Assembly: GCF_009002475.1 (NCBI RefSeq)
Contig: NZ_AP019860.1
Span: forward strand, 1,488,001 to 1,552,000
Source of the DNA: Candidatus Uabimicrobium amorphum
GTDB lineage: Bacteria; Planctomycetota; Uabimicrobiia; Uabimicrobiales; Uabimicrobiaceae
Direction of reading: 5' to 3'
Length of the DNA: 64,000 nt
The position numbers were made by a program, and so were the translations under genes. The notes beneath the pieces were generated by a model. The model was given only the letters and a program-made list of their open reading frames with translations, did no database searches and was not told where the DNA came from. This document shows positions 9,196 through 18,173 of the stretch, piece after piece. Numbering within the stretch: the first letter of the stretch is position 1; the number at the start of each line of letters is the position of its first letter.

Positions 9196-9709
9196 ACTTT
9201 TTCCTCGCTCAATAAAATTGAATACAAATTAACATAACGGTATTTATCTAAAATGTATGGCTTTTTATCGCATCGATAAAAAAACGCGTATGTTAGTTTG
9301 GGAAAAAAAGTGTAGATAATTGTAAGAAGAATATATGTTGGTTTGTGATGTGTAGTTTTGTATGATTATATTGAACATGGTACCTGTCCTTTCTGGATCA
9401 AGTCCTAATTGTTTTTTGTTTTTGGGTTTTTACTACGTAGCCGTCTCTAAGAGATCAACTCGTACTCAAATAATACATTAAAAACATTTATTTGTCAATG
9501 AGACCTCTAAAATCAAAAATCCATATACAGCATCAAAGTTACTCATTGAAAGAATTTAGATATAAACAAACACTCACTTTTTTTGTACGTTTAAATGAGA
9601 AATAAATATTAGCATGTCTTTTTCTATAAACTCACAACAAACACTAATCTCAGTTAGATGAGGCTTGCGATAAATAAGAATCAAATAACCATATACAAAA
9701 GGAAATACC
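9196..9709. other. 514-base divergent spacer between panB and the STAND gene
   Basis: A very AT-rich region with no ORF and no RNA gene that I can recognise. It should hold the panB operon promoter and the promoter of the DUF4062-NACHT-WD40 gene. A fragment at about 9388-9410 (ctggatcaagtcc) resembles the core of the palindromic repeats at 13.6 kb and may be a decayed copy. Confidence 0.4.
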
Positions 9710-12700
9710 ATGCAACCATGGAAAACTTTGAAAGTCTTTGTCAGCTCGACGTTTAAGGATCTCGAATTGGAACGCGATCAACTTGCAAAAGTGTTTGCCG
9801 AAATACAACGTTCTATATTTTCACGAAAATTGCAACTTATTCCCTACGACTTAAGGTGGCGCGAGCGAAGTGAGAAAGACTTGGTAAATTGGTGTTTGGA
9901 CATGGTCGAAGAGTGCGATTACTTTATCGGCATTTTAGGATATCGTTATGGATGGCGACCTCCACATACAGCAGAAGGCAAACCCAATAACCAAAAATTA
10001 TCCATTACCGAAATGGAAATTCGCAAAGCCCTAGAGGTAATACCTCCAAGTAAACGCTTTTTTTGCTTTGGTGACTTGCAACAGTACAACGAGGAACAAC
10101 TTGCGAGTGAAGCCCCTGAAGATTTAGAGTCACTACAAAAACTCAAAGATGACTTACGCAATGAAAAAGTTTTTAGTTACAAAGACTCACAAAGCGTTTT
10201 ACAGCATATGCATAAAGAACTACAAACAATCATCGATAGCGATTTTCGCCCTGGTAAACAAGTCGAAACTGGCGTTGTTGATCGTGAGAGCGCACTGCAA
10301 GAAATTATCAATGAAAAAAACAAGGGTTTCGTCGGTCGCGTATCATATCTGAATAAACTCGAAGATTTTTGCGAAAAACAAAACGAAAAAAACTACCTTG
10401 CGGTAAACGCGGTTGCGGGAACAGGAAAGTCCGCCCTGCTGGCCAACTTTATTTGTCGCTGGCGCAAAAATATGCAAATACCTATTGCGGCTCATTATAT
10501 GAGTATGGCGGGAGACAGTCGTAGTGTCAGTGGTATCGTCCATAGTCTTACTCAGCAACTCATTAGACTAAACATACTAGAAGAAAAATCACAAACGACC
10601 ACAGAGGAAATGATTTACTTTTTACGTAGTGGTTTGATGAATACAAAGCGGCACGTCGTCATTGCGATCGATGGTCTTGATGAAATGGAAGAAGACGAGT
10701 TATCGTGGCTTCCTGAAAATCTACCACATAATATACGTATGGTGATTACCACACGCGCTGTGGGAGCTTGGGAAAAACTAAAAAGCTATCCACAAGTGGA
10801 GCAGTTAGACTTACCGACACTACAGGACCAAGAAATTTTAGAAATCATCGATAATTATCAGCGTGAACGCAACATTTCGCTTACCCCTACAGAAAAAGAT
10901 ATTTTACTGAAAAGAGCTACGGGAAATCCATTATTTTTAAAGGTGGCACTTGATGAAATGACTGCGGGCGGAACTGCTATTGCACAGTTAGCAGAAACCG
11001 TGGATGGTTTATTTCATCAAATACTCAAACGTTTGCAACAGTCATACGGAGAGAAGGCCATTGAGAATTACCTGGGGTTGATTGCTTCTGGACGTGGTGG
11101 TATTGCCGAAATTGAGCTAGAACAAATTATGTTAGAAGAACATCAACGGTCTATATCCGACGATTTCATGATTCGCATTCATAAATCTCTTGACAATTTT
11201 ATTGTGAAGCGCGAAGGTCTTTTGAATTTTTTCCACCCTGAATTCGAAAGAACAGTAAAAATGTTTCTTGGTAAAGCGGGAATGCGTTGGGCGCACAATC
11301 GTTTTTCACATTACCTTTTACAACAAACGTATGAGTATGAGCGTTCTCTCTTTGAGTTACCTTACCAACTACAATGGGCCGAAAAATACGATACGCTTTT
11401 GAAAACGCTTAGTGATTTAAAATTTCTTGAAGCCAAATGTGGCAACAATATTTTGCTAAACAGTTTGCTAGAAGACTTTGAACGTGCGCTTTACAACCAA
11501 ACGGTTCCTCTTGATGAAAATTTAGATATTTCTTGTTGGGGAAATGGCAAAATAAATAAAGAAATAATACGACTTATTGCTCGCGCTATTAATCTTGACT
11601 TACAATTCATCCGTCGCTATCCGCAACAACTTTTTCAATGTTTGTGGAATCGATGTTACTGGCATGACTGTCCTATTACCGCAAAACACCATGTGAAGGA
11701 CGCCTTCAAAGCCGGATCACTTCCCTGGCATCGTGATGATGAAAAATGTATCTATCATTTAGCGGAATATTGGCGTAAAGCGAAGGAATCGCAAAGGCAC
11801 TTTTCATGGATACGTAGCAAGCGACCTTTACCTCCGGGATTAAATTCTCCACTACAAAAAATCCTTTACGGTCACACACGTAAAGTGAGTGACGTGACAT
11901 TCAATGCCCAAGGGTCCCAGGTAATTTCTGCGGGAGAAGATCGTGAAGTATATTTATGGTCTGTATCGACAGGAGAGGTTCTATTCCGTTCGACAAAACA
12001 CGGTAAAAAAGTTAATTGTGTTGCTGCTGCGGCAAACGAAGATATATTTGCTTCCGGAGGAAGTGATAACAATATTTATTTGTGGTCTACCTCCCTACGA
12101 AAAACTATCGCTACTTGTTCTGGACATACTCTTCCCATCACTTCCATTGCTTTCCATCCACAGCACAGCCAGCTCGTGAGTGCTGCTTACGACGGCGAAA
12201 TTCATTTATGGAGTCCCAAAGGAGAATTACTGGAGTCGTTTGTATCCAAGGAAGGATACGCGTGGAAAGTACTTTTTAGCCCTGATGGTAAGTATCTGGC
12301 GACGGCACATAAAACAGGAAACATTTGTATTTGGGATGTGGAGACACAAAACTTAGAGTTTACTCTAAAAGGACACAAAGGAGACGTTCATGCACTGGTT
12401 TTTACTCCCAATGGCCAGCAAATTATTTCGGCAGGCACAGACCACACGATACGCATTTGGTCCATCACTTCACGGCAGTGCCTACGGAAAATTGAGGCAC
12501 ACAAAGAGCTTATTTCTGGCTTAGCCATACATCCTAATGGTAAATATTTGTATTCCGTTTCTTGGGATCGAATGTTATGTACATGGGAGCTTCCCTTTGC
12601 CAATTGTATTTCGAAAATAAAAGCTCACGAAACGGAGATTCGCAGTATAGCCATAAATAGCCGCGGTACAAATTTAGCCACCACTGGTGTTGAAGGTACT

Positions 12701-13081
12701 GTACGTATATGGTCTACACAACCGGGAGCAGTATACATGATGCGCGGCCATGAAGGACTCATTTCGAATTTAGACTTTACGGAAAGCGGTGAAGAAATTT
12801 CCACGGGGGCAGCAGACAAACGCATTTGCATTTGGTCAGCAAAAACAGGTAACTGTTTGCGTGTACAACACGGTCTATACAGAACATTGCAAAGCCCCAA
12901 AGGAAATTCTCGCTTACTTGTTGAACAAGAAGGGGAAGAACTCGTTGTGAAAGCGCGCCATATCAAAAGCGCCTTACACTTTCCGGCAAAAGTAAAGCAA
13001 TTCAAAATCGCACCACATGAAAGTATCATTGCCGGATACTTTGGTGACTACGTTTATATTTTAGAACTGATCGCGAAGTAG
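9710..13081 (+). CDS. STAND NTPase: DUF4062 - NACHT - WD40 propeller
   Basis: A 1123-residue cytoplasmic protein. Residues 5-110 form a DUF4062 domain (KVFVSSTFKDLELERD start, then a CDYFIGILGYRYGW strand), a fold related to TIR. A STAND/NACHT-type NTPase follows, with Walker A VAGTGKS (235-241), Walker B VVIAIDGLDEM (316-326) and a sensor strand MVITTR (344-349). A helical region runs to about 710, and eight WD40 repeats (about 717-1050) have the GH...W pattern, each ending in W. STAND proteins of this layout are switches that oligomerise on ligand binding. In bacteria many act in antiphage defence, others in signalling. AAGGA precedes the ATG. Which role applies here is inference. Confidence 0.85.
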   Translation: MQPWKTLKVFVSSTFKDLELERDQLAKVFAEIQRSIFSRKLQLIPYDLRWRERSEKDLVNWCLDMVEECDYFIGILGYRYGWRPPHTAEGKPNNQKLSITEMEIRKALEVIPPSKRFFCFGDLQQYNEEQLASEAPEDLESLQKLKDDLRNEKVFSYKDSQSVLQHMHKELQTIIDSDFRPGKQVETGVVDRESALQEIINEKNKGFVGRVSYLNKLEDFCEKQNEKNYLAVNAVAGTGKSALLANFICRWRKNMQIPIAAHYMSMAGDSRSVSGIVHSLTQQLIRLNILEEKSQTTTEEMIYFLRSGLMNTKRHVVIAIDGLDEMEEDELSWLPENLPHNIRMVITTRAVGAWEKLKSYPQVEQLDLPTLQDQEILEIIDNYQRERNISLTPTEKDILLKRATGNPLFLKVALDEMTAGGTAIAQLAETVDGLFHQILKRLQQSYGEKAIENYLGLIASGRGGIAEIELEQIMLEEHQRSISDDFMIRIHKSLDNFIVKREGLLNFFHPEFERTVKMFLGKAGMRWAHNRFSHYLLQQTYEYERSLFELPYQLQWAEKYDTLLKTLSDLKFLEAKCGNNILLNSLLEDFERALYNQTVPLDENLDISCWGNGKINKEIIRLIARAINLDLQFIRRYPQQLFQCLWNRCYWHDCPITAKHHVKDAFKAGSLPWHRDDEKCIYHLAEYWRKAKESQRHFSWIRSKRPLPPGLNSPLQKILYGHTRKVSDVTFNAQGSQVISAGEDREVYLWSVSTGEVLFRSTKHGKKVNCVAAAANEDIFASGGSDNNIYLWSTSLRKTIATCSGHTLPITSIAFHPQHSQLVSAAYDGEIHLWSPKGELLESFVSKEGYAWKVLFSPDGKYLATAHKTGNICIWDVETQNLEFTLKGHKGDVHALVFTPNGQQIISAGTDHTIRIWSITSRQCLRKIEAHKELISGLAIHPNGKYLYSVSWDRMLCTWELPFANCISKIKAHETEIRSIAINSRGTNLATTGVEGTVRIWSTQPGAVYMMRGHEGLISNLDFTESGEEISTGAADKRICIWSAKTGNCLRVQHGLYRTLQSPKGNSRLLVEQEGEELVVKARHIKSALHFPAKVKQFKIAPHESIIAGYFGDYVYILELIAK

Positions 13082-13121
13082 AGTTATGTATGATGATTTA
13101 CAATTTAGAGAGGTACGCTCG

Positions 13122-13535
13122 ATGATTTACAACTTAGATTTTTATTTTGTCGTTATCAATGCCATGCTGTTTATATTGATTTGGTTAGTGCAATTGATTA
13201 TTTATCCGTCGTTTGCCTATTGCGACCATGAGCAATTTGTGATGTGGCACAATCGCTACACGGGATTAATCTCATTGTTTGTCGTTCCACTGATGTTCGC
13301 GCAAGTTTTTTTGGCATTATGCATGTTACACAACACATGGAATTATGTGATTTTGGGGTTAATTGTCGGCGTGTGGTTGACAACATTTTTGTTGTCTGTA
13401 CCTTGTCATAATAGTTTACACAACAACGGCTATGATCAAGAGGTGATTCGCAAACTAGTACTTACCAATTGGCCAAGAACCATCATGTGGACAATGTGTC
13501 TGGGCCTGCATTTTTGGCAGCTATCGAAGAAATAA
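13122..13535 (+). CDS. Small four-helix membrane protein (DUF1772/anthrone-oxygenase-like)
   Basis: A 137-residue integral membrane protein with four predicted helices (about 5-28, 48-68, 76-96, 118-135). The motif NWPRT followed by W near the C-terminus and a conserved CHNSLHNNG segment recall DUF1772-like proteins, but I hold this loosely. I chose ATG 13122 because AGAGG lies eight bases upstream; an in-frame ATG at 13086 would add 12 polar residues. The gene follows the STAND gene by 40 bases and may be co-transcribed. Confidence 0.6.
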   Translation: MIYNLDFYFVVINAMLFILIWLVQLIIYPSFAYCDHEQFVMWHNRYTGLISLFVVPLMFAQVFLALCMLHNTWNYVILGLIVGVWLTTFLLSVPCHNSLHNNGYDQEVIRKLVLTNWPRTIMWTMCLGLHFWQLSKK

Positions 13536-13545
13536 TTTTACTCTA

Positions 13546-13815
13546 GCTTTATTGAGACAGAATGTTCTACGTGTTATTCTTACGGAAGTAGGGATGACCG
13601 TTCTCTGAATAAACTTCAGTTTTATTGAGACGGAGCTACCACATTGTGGATTCCTGGTCAAGCCAGGAATCCACAATGTGAAGTAAACTTCAAAGCGCCT
13701 GGATCCCTGATCAAGTCAGGGATGACACTCCGATGGTAGTTTTGTAGTTCCAGAGAACGCGGCTTAAGATCAAGTCAAGGGTGACATTCGGATTAGTTTT
13801 TTAGTTCTAGAGGAG
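13546..13815. repeat. Cluster of palindromic and direct repeats (MITE-like)
   Basis: A 284-base spacer between convergent genes holds several repeated pieces. A perfect palindrome has 18-base arms at 13640-13657 (cacattgtggattcctgg) and 13663-13680 around tcaag. A second has 7-base arms at 13704-13710 and 13716-13722, again around tcaag. A third, decayed tcaag copy is near 13772. The segment after each tcaag is repeated in direct orientation (about 13711-13754 and 13772-13814). The motif ttttattgagacgga and its variant occur at about 13546 and 13620. These look like dispersed non-coding repeats that also terminate transcription. Confidence 0.75.
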
Positions 13816-13819
13816 GTAA

Positions 13820-14134
13820 CTATTTCTTTGGTTTAAAAGTACGTACTCGTGCTCCCGGTGGCTGCTTTTGCAGCCACGCAACAAACTTGCTAATTTCAGG
13901 ATGCGCCAACAGCTTTTCCAAGGTGTTGTATTCATATTCTAGTTCTTTATTTGTTAGAAATTGATGAATCGCACTGTGACAGTTACGACAGATCATTGCC
14001 AATCTTTCCCTAACTTCTTGCCGTGAAAAGTTTTTTTTGTTCTTTTTATTTTTATGCCTAGTTTTTGGAATGAGATGGTGCTTGGTTAAGCGCGCTGCTT
14101 CGCGTTTACACATTTCACATACACTGTTTTCCAT
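13820..14134 (-). CDS. HNH-type zinc-ribbon protein
   Basis: A 104-residue protein with CEMCKRE (Cys-x2-Cys), then LTKHHLIPKTRH (the His-His of an HNH motif), a Lys/Asn-rich stretch, and ICRNCHSAIH (Cys-x2-Cys-His). This is the arrangement of small HNH nuclease-like proteins found as single genes in many bacteria; activity is often unproven. Its ATG overlaps the stop of the upstream aminotransferase gene by one base (TAATG), so the two are translationally coupled. The C-terminal tail is basic. Confidence 0.75.
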   Translation of the reverse strand: MENSVCEMCKREAARLTKHHLIPKTRHKNKKNKKNFSRQEVRERLAMICRNCHSAIHQFLTNKELEYEYNTLEKLLAHPEISKFVAWLQKQPPGARVRTFKPKK

Positions 14135-15405
14135 TATGACAACCTCTTAATCCATTCAGTCATTTTTTCGATTCCTCGTTGAATCTTCGGACAATAGACG
14201 CTCAAGAATTTTTCGTCCGGTTCTGATTTTTCACATGCTTCGAGAGCCTTCTTCCCATCGAAATCAACATAGGCCATACGCACCGTATATTCGCTTTCAC
14301 AACGTAGAAAATCACTACCGGGTAAAATGGCCACACCTGTTTCTTCCAGAAGCCTTTCGCAAAGTTGACCGCTGTCATGGATTCCATTTTTCTGTAGTAC
14401 ATCGCGAAACTTAGAAAAGTTTAGGAATAAATAAAATCCTCCTTGTGCTTCCCATAAATCAACCCCCGCATCCGATAATTTTTCGTAGCAGTGTGTGGCG
14501 ATGATTTGCAGCACTTTGCGCGAATTTTGCAAATAGACCTCTATTTCTTCCCCCATCTCATATGCGCGAATTGCCGCGTATTGGATAGGAGCCGAGACAG
14601 ATGTAAACGTTTCGCTTGCGATAGAAACCATGGATTTCAGTAAGGGAGTAAATTGCGGTGGAAAAACAAACGTTCCCAAACGCCATCCTCCCGCGCCACA
14701 CCATTTGGATATTCCAGAACTAATAATTGTGCCCTCTGGATAGTATCGCGCGATCGATGTATGTTTTCCCGAAAAATTGAGCAGTCCATATATCTCATCA
14801 GACAGGACAATAATTTTGTGTTTACGAGCGGTTTCGGCGATTGCCTGAAGTTCCTCCTCTGTATATGTTTGCCCTTCTGGATTTCCGGGATAATTTAGGA
14901 TGATCAAACGCGGACGACCACTATCATCTTCACATAGTTTTTCAAGATCCTCGGCTTGTATACGCCATCTGTTCTTATAGGTCGTGAGAACGCTGACATT
15001 GTTGCGCCCAATAATTTCAGCCTGGGGACGATAAGAGACCCAGCACGGAGAAGGCGTAATGATATCTCCATAAAAAGCCAACTGTAAGATAAACATCAAC
15101 TCTTTAGATCCAGGTCCAATGAGTACATGTTGCGCATCCGCAGCAACTTGATCATAGTCACGATGGAAGGCGGCCACAGCTTCGCGTAATTCCCATAGTC
15201 CCTGCGGATGTAAGTAATCTTTTTGATGGGCATTGTCTTGCAAGGCTTTTATCACGCAATTAGGTACGGGAAAAGGAGATTGACCTAAGCCAAAAAAATA
15301 GATCTCTCGGCCGTTTTTTTGCAACTCTTTACTTCTTTCGTTGATACGAATAGTTGCCGAAGTTTTTCGGCCTCTTGTTGAGAGATTTAAACTAATAGGG
15401 TGCAT
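14134..15405 (-). CDS. Class I/II PLP aminotransferase
   Basis: A 423-residue fold-type I aminotransferase. NYPGNPEG (Asn171-Gly178) and LSDEIYG (Asp203, Tyr206) bind PLP; SSGISKWCGAGGWRLG carries the Schiff-base Lys234. This GxGGWRLG context is common in aspartate/aromatic-type aminotransferases. The substrate cannot be fixed. It is followed with a one-base overlap by the HNH gene. No strong Shine-Dalgarno was seen before ATG 15405. Confidence 0.85.
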   Translation of the reverse strand: MHPISLNLSTRGRKTSATIRINERSKELQKNGREIYFFGLGQSPFPVPNCVIKALQDNAHQKDYLHPQGLWELREAVAAFHRDYDQVAADAQHVLIGPGSKELMFILQLAFYGDIITPSPCWVSYRPQAEIIGRNNVSVLTTYKNRWRIQAEDLEKLCEDDSGRPRLIILNYPGNPEGQTYTEEELQAIAETARKHKIIVLSDEIYGLLNFSGKHTSIARYYPEGTIISSGISKWCGAGGWRLGTFVFPPQFTPLLKSMVSIASETFTSVSAPIQYAAIRAYEMGEEIEVYLQNSRKVLQIIATHCYEKLSDAGVDLWEAQGGFYLFLNFSKFRDVLQKNGIHDSGQLCERLLEETGVAILPGSDFLRCESEYTVRMAYVDFDGKKALEACEKSEPDEKFLSVYCPKIQRGIEKMTEWIKRLS

Positions 15406-15518
15406 GTTTATTTATCCGGAAAAAAGAAAATCTTTTTAGTTTGGAAAACACAAGGTACAATGGGTAATCTTTTTGCACTTTTATGCTACTGTAAACTATG
15501 CTTGAATAACAACAAAAA

Positions 15519-16220
15519 ATGAAAATTTCTATCCTTTATGAAGATGAAAATTTAATTGCCGTAAACAAACCTCCTGGGCTTGTTTGCCATCCTGTGGGAG
15601 GTTACCAAGGAGACACAGTGATTTCACAACTGTCGTCGATGTACCCTGAAAATATTCATTTGTTACACCGTTTAGATAAAAATACTTCGGGAGTGCTTCT
15701 TGTGACACGCGGCAAGAGAATTATTGGTAAAATGTACAAACAATTTGCGCGACGTATTATTTGTAAAACGTATCTTGCTGTTGTTCATGGTGTCGTCAAA
15801 TTCCAGCAAGGGATCATAAAGCTTCCCATCGCGCGTGCTGACGAATCTTCGCTGATTAAATTAAAAATGACAACGCAAAACCCTAGCGGACTCATCGCAC
15901 AAACAAATTATAAGTTACTCGAAACTACAGCAACACACAGTTTGTTACACCTACAACCTATTACCGGACGTAAACACCAAATTCGTTTGCATCTCGCCGC
16001 TATTGGGCATCCCATTGTAGGTGATTACCTCTATACACATTCGGGTGTTCCCTTTTTGTGGGAATATTATTTACAAAGACCGTCTCCGTGGCATGAAACG
16101 ATTGCGGGACATGCGCTTCACGCACACTCTATTGAGTTTGAGCATCCCGTTTTAGGTCAACAACTAAAAATGACCGCCCCTCTCCCACGGCATCTACACA
16201 GCATGATGAAAGGATTTTAA
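15519..16220 (+). CDS. RluA-family RNA pseudouridine synthase
   Basis: A 233-residue enzyme with the RluA signature LLHRLDKNTSGVLLV; Asp53 is the catalytic aspartate. Further motifs are ITGRKHQIRLHLA and GHPIVGD. It lacks an N-terminal S4 domain, so it resembles the shorter RluA/TruC-like members that modify 23S rRNA or tRNA. The stop is directly followed by the ATG of pfkA. No clear Shine-Dalgarno precedes its ATG. Confidence 0.9.
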   Translation: MKISILYEDENLIAVNKPPGLVCHPVGGYQGDTVISQLSSMYPENIHLLHRLDKNTSGVLLVTRGKRIIGKMYKQFARRIICKTYLAVVHGVVKFQQGIIKLPIARADESSLIKLKMTTQNPSGLIAQTNYKLLETTATHSLLHLQPITGRKHQIRLHLAAIGHPIVGDYLYTHSGVPFLWEYYLQRPSPWHETIAGHALHAHSIEFEHPVLGQQLKMTAPLPRHLHSMMKGF

Positions 16221-17300
16221 ATGTCGAAAAAAATAGCGATTCTAACTGGTGGAGGCGATTGCCCAGGACTAAACGCTGTGATTCGCGCGGTGGTAAAAAG
16301 TTCCTTGCGCAATGGCTGGCAAGTTTATGGAGTTCTCCAAGGTTTTTCTGGGCTTCTAGATCCTGAAAACAAAGTCATTGAAATGAACGAAGAACACGTG
16401 CGTGGTATTTTGCACATAGGTGGTACGATATTGGGAACGACCAATCGTGCAAATCCTTTTGAATACGTGGAAGATGGTGAAAAAAAAGATGTCTCTTCGC
16501 GCGTCAAAGATAATTTTGCCAAATTAGGTCTCGACGCCCTTATATGTATCGGGGGAGATGGAACGTTAAGTATTGCCAATCAGTTTTCACAAATGGGGTT
16601 GCCGGTGATTGGTATTCCCAAGACCATCGACAATGATTTGGCGTCTACGGTGATTACCTTCGGCTTTGACACTGCGGTAAACAACGCCACGGATGCGCTC
16701 GATAAACTACACTCCACCGCAGAAAGTCACGAGCGCGTTATTGTTGTCGAACTTATGGGACGTTATGCCGGTTGGATTACTCTAAATGCAGGTGTCTCTG
16801 GCGGTGCAGACGTTATTTTGATTCCGGAAATTCCCTTTAACATGGAGTATGTTTGTCAAAAAATAGAGAGTCGCTATAACAAGGGGCGTAAATTCGCGAT
16901 TGTTGCCGTTGCCGAAGGCGCAAAACCCAAAGGTGCTTCGGAGCTATTCTCTAAGGGAAAAGGCGAAGAGGGACGACAGGAAGTTGTTCTCGGAGGTATT
17001 GGAGAATGGGTGGCCAATGAAATTCGCCAGCGCACCAAGCGCGATACGCGCACTTTGACCTTAGGGCACTTACAGCGCGGAGGAACACCAACAACTTTTG
17101 ACCGATTACTCTCCACCAGATTTGGGGCTGCAGCGGTGCGTATGGTAAAAGATGGACAGTTTGGCATCATGGTGGCCTTGGCTCCACCCAATGTTGTCGC
17201 GGTTCCTTTGGAAGAAGCCATCAAAAATAGCAAACAGGTACCACATGACAGCGACGTAGTGCTTTCCGCGCGTCAAATAGGCATTAGTTTTGGTGACTAA
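16221..17300 (+). CDS. pfkA: 6-phosphofructokinase
   Basis: A 359-residue enzyme phosphorylating fructose 6-phosphate in glycolysis. LTGGGDCPGLNAVIRA (8-23), GGDGT (111-115), PKTIDND (133-139) and VVELMGRYAGW are all present. The phosphate-donor signature is Gly114 with Lys134 (equivalent to E. coli 104 and 124). Known group III enzymes with Gly plus Lys use ATP, whereas Asp plus Lys means pyrophosphate, so I infer an ATP enzyme. It starts at the base after the RluA-like stop, with AAAGG inside that gene. The next gene converges from only 8 bases away. Confidence 0.93.
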   Translation: MSKKIAILTGGGDCPGLNAVIRAVVKSSLRNGWQVYGVLQGFSGLLDPENKVIEMNEEHVRGILHIGGTILGTTNRANPFEYVEDGEKKDVSSRVKDNFAKLGLDALICIGGDGTLSIANQFSQMGLPVIGIPKTIDNDLASTVITFGFDTAVNNATDALDKLHSTAESHERVIVVELMGRYAGWITLNAGVSGGADVILIPEIPFNMEYVCQKIESRYNKGRKFAIVAVAEGAKPKGASELFSKGKGEEGRQEVVLGGIGEWVANEIRQRTKRDTRTLTLGHLQRGGTPTTFDRLLSTRFGAAAVRMVKDGQFGIMVALAPPNVVAVPLEEAIKNSKQVPHDSDVVLSARQIGISFGD

Positions 17301-17308
17301 CTTTCGAT

Positions 17309-18142
17309 TTATGCACTTTTGGGCTTACGCAGTAGCTGTGTCCCTAACGCCGAGAAAACAATGAGAAGCATACCAATAAACGACATAAAAACAATACTTT
17401 CATTGAATAGTACGTAGCCAAACACTAAAGAAAAAACCGTTCCCAAATACTTTAGATTGACAATATTTGACGCTTTTTCTTCTTGGTATGCTTTGGTCAT
17501 ATATGTATGTGCCAAATATGTGGCAACACCTGCGGCAATCAAAAAGAACCAATCTTTACTTTGCGGTGTTTCCCAGTAGATGATTGCCAGTGGCATGTAA
17601 ATAATGGAGGCGACGAAGGGAAAGTAAAAAACAATCACCAGTGGGTTCTCGTCTTTTAGAACACGGATAATGTTGTACGCTGTTGCCGACATGAGTGCCG
17701 AAAAAACACCAATGGAGGCCATAAAAAGAGAAACGCGAACATCAAACCCCTGAATGCAAACAATACCAAGGAAAGCGATTGCTAAAAACAACCATTGTGA
17801 TAGCGTGGCGTACTCTTTTAAAAACACACCGGCGATGATTACGGTAAAGATGGGGGACAGGTATTGGATTGTTGTCGCGTATGCTAGAGGTATGTGCTGT
17901 AGTGTGTAAAAAAACAACAGCAACGCAATAGAACCTGCGACTCCCCTTGCAATGAGTAACCGCTTATTGTTCCCCCAAGGAGATATTCTGTGCCGGCGAA
18001 AAAATACACAACAGATCGCGATAATAACCAGTGAACGAAAAACAATAATTTCGAACACTGGTATATGTTTGATGGCTTTTACACACACTTGCATGATAGC
18101 GAAAAACACCGTGGAGATAATCATATTTTTAGTTGCGGACAT
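17309..18142 (-). CDS. EamA/DMT-family transporter
   Basis: A 277-residue integral membrane protein with ten predicted helices in two EamA repeats of about 135 residues each. The first repeat ends with the characteristic IPLAYATTIQYLSPIFTVIIAGVFLKE segment, the second with YLGTVFSLVFGYVLFNES. Members export amino acids or other metabolites; the substrate is unknown. It lies 31 bases downstream of the receptor kinase on the same strand and may be transcribed with it. Confidence 0.88.
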   Translation of the reverse strand: MSATKNMIISTVFFAIMQVCVKAIKHIPVFEIIVFRSLVIIAICCVFFRRHRISPWGNNKRLLIARGVAGSIALLLFFYTLQHIPLAYATTIQYLSPIFTVIIAGVFLKEYATLSQWLFLAIAFLGIVCIQGFDVRVSLFMASIGVFSALMSATAYNIIRVLKDENPLVIVFYFPFVASIIYMPLAIIYWETPQSKDWFFLIAAGVATYLAHTYMTKAYQEEKASNIVNLKYLGTVFSLVFGYVLFNESIVFMSFIGMLLIVFSALGTQLLRKPKSA

Positions 18143-18173
18143 GTGGTGTCGATTCTAGATATAATGTATGTGG

